Shown here one piece after another: positions 63,445 through 64,000 of a DNA stretch of 64,000 nucleotides (within the stretch, counting starts at the first letter, position 1; each line of letters opens with the position of its first letter). Origin of the DNA: Zafaria cholistanensis (GTDB lineage Bacteria; Actinomycetota; Actinomycetes; Actinomycetales; Micrococcaceae); contig NZ_BKDJ01000003.1 of NCBI RefSeq assembly GCF_008580665.1, forward strand, positions 62,001 to 126,000. The letters are read 5' to 3'. Below the pieces are notes generated by a model. The model searched no databases. It saw nothing but the letters and a program-made list of their open reading frames with translations, and had not been told where the DNA came from. The translations under genes were made by a program, and so were the position numbers.

Positions 63445-63873
63445 ATGAACATCGACCGCTACGCCCCGATCTTTGTCATCTCCGTGGCCGCCGAGCTGGC
63501 GGAGATGCACCCGCAGACGCTGCGCCAGTACGACCGGCTGGGCCTGGTCTCCCCGCTGCGCCAGCGCGGCAAGCAGCGCCGCTACAGCCAGCACGACGTG
63601 GACCTGCTGCGCGAAATCCAGCGCCTGTCCAAGGACGGGGTGTCGCTGGAGGGCATCCGGCGCATCCTCCAGCTGGAGAACCAGGTCGCGGCCCTCAGCC
63701 GCCGGGTCGGGGAGCTGAGCGAGCAACTGGAACGCGAACGCATCGACCGGCGCGGAATCAGCCTGGGTAGGGTGTTTGCCGCCGGCACCGCCGGAGAGGT
63801 GGTCCCGCTGGCCCGCGGCCAGCGCCCGCGGGCCCGCAGCCAGGCCGTTGTGGTCTGGCGGCCGCAGAAGTAG
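63445..63873 (+). CDS. hspR: Heat-shock repressor HspR (MerR family)
   Basis: The 142-residue MerR-type protein starts at ATG 63445 (GGAAGG before it) with APIFVISVAAELAEMHPQTLRQYDRLGLVSP, the HspR helix-turn-helix (two parts). A wing (QRGKQRRYSQHDVDLLREIQRLS) and a coiled-coil LENQVAALSRRVGELSEQLERERI follow. It represses the operon at HAIR sites, usually with DnaK as co-repressor, so it completes a feedback loop. It ends the operon 43 bases after dnaJ. Confidence 0.96.
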   Translation: MNIDRYAPIFVISVAAELAEMHPQTLRQYDRLGLVSPLRQRGKQRRYSQHDVDLLREIQRLSKDGVSLEGIRRILQLENQVAALSRRVGELSEQLERERIDRRGISLGRVFAAGTAGEVVPLARGQRPRARSQAVVVWRPQK

Positions 63874-63894
63874 CCGCGCGGCGGAGGGCAGGGG

Positions 63895-64000
63895 ATGCTG
63901 AACGACGCCGGCGTGCCGGACACCTACCGCGCGCTCGCCGAGCGTGCGGCGGAACGCTTCGAGCGCCTCAAGCGGCTCCGCGACGCCCTGCCGCAGCGCG
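63895..64000 (+). CDS. Start of an unidentified gene, cut by window end
   Basis: An ATG at 63895 preceded by GGAGGGCAGGGG opens a frame with no stop in the remaining 35 codons: MLNDAGVPDTYRALAERAAE followed by RFERLKRLRDALPQR. It lies 21 bases after hspR on the same strand and may be co-transcribed. The visible part is helical and rich in Arg and Glu; I recognise no family and it does not look like the start of ClpB. Confidence 0.5.
   Translation, partial: MLNDAGVPDTYRALAERAAERFERLKRLRDALPQR

Overview
This window is a very GC-rich chromosomal segment with dense, often overlapping genes and frequent GTG starts. It carries the HspR-controlled dnaK operon, a cofactor F420 operon, zinc-free L28/L33/S14 ribosomal proteins in one operon, and a Mrp antiporter operon. 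Together these point to an actinobacterium of the order Micrococcales, most likely family Micrococcaceae (Arthrobacter/Citricoccus relatives). The genus cannot be fixed from sequence reading alone. I see no prophage, CRISPR array, rRNA operon or intact insertion sequence.

Layout. 1-7.3 kb: the 3' end of etfA, a membrane cytochrome b, a small IS-end-like palindrome, then a leftward F420 operon (cofD, fbiC, cofC, cofE). 7.4-15.7 kb: a broken FadR-type regulator, a PanE-type reductase, an aminotransferase/Lrp pair, and a divergent polyamine-type ABC transporter (potDABC order) followed by a MarR regulator. A perfect operator-like inverted repeat lies between the Lrp and transporter genes. 15.7-20 kb: a one-chain sigma-like/zinc-finger/membrane protein, rpmB-rpmG-rpsN, and HU. 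20-27 kb: a His-rich membrane protein, CopC, a CopD-CtaG fusion, a lipoprotein and a thioredoxin-NHL protein, which look like a copper and cytochrome oxidase assembly group. 27-40.7 kb: housekeeping and transport genes, including MarR-MFS, a HerA-like ATPase, panD, tRNA-Gly(CCC), a KhtTU-type K+/H+ antiporter, class I fumarase, VanY and dcd. 40.9-47.4 kb: the Mrp antiporter operon, with six genes joined by 4-5 base overlaps. 47.4-51 kb: a TPP riboswitch, ykoE and a three-domain YkoD-YkoC fusion for thiamine-precursor uptake. 51-57.4 kb: a PabC-like lyase, cardiolipin synthase, an unusual P-loop kinase-PabB fusion, a LysE exporter and a methyltransferase. 57.5-64 kb: a DEAD-box helicase with a long leader, then the dnaK-grpE-dnaJ-hspR operon behind two HAIR operators.

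Two patterns run across the whole window. The first is a set of gene fusions: sigma + zinc finger + membrane anchor, kinase + PabB, two ECF ATPases + EcfT, CopD + CtaG, and MrpA + MrpB. The second is a set of about a dozen short tandem repeats with units of 6-21 bp. Inside genes the units are multiples of three and fall in linkers or tails; outside genes most are 13, 14 or 16 bp. One 18-bp array runs straight through the stop codon of the helicase gene. The best candidates for something undescribed are the kinase-PabB protein, the sigma/anti-sigma single chain, and the repeat-bearing open frame beyond the helicase stop.
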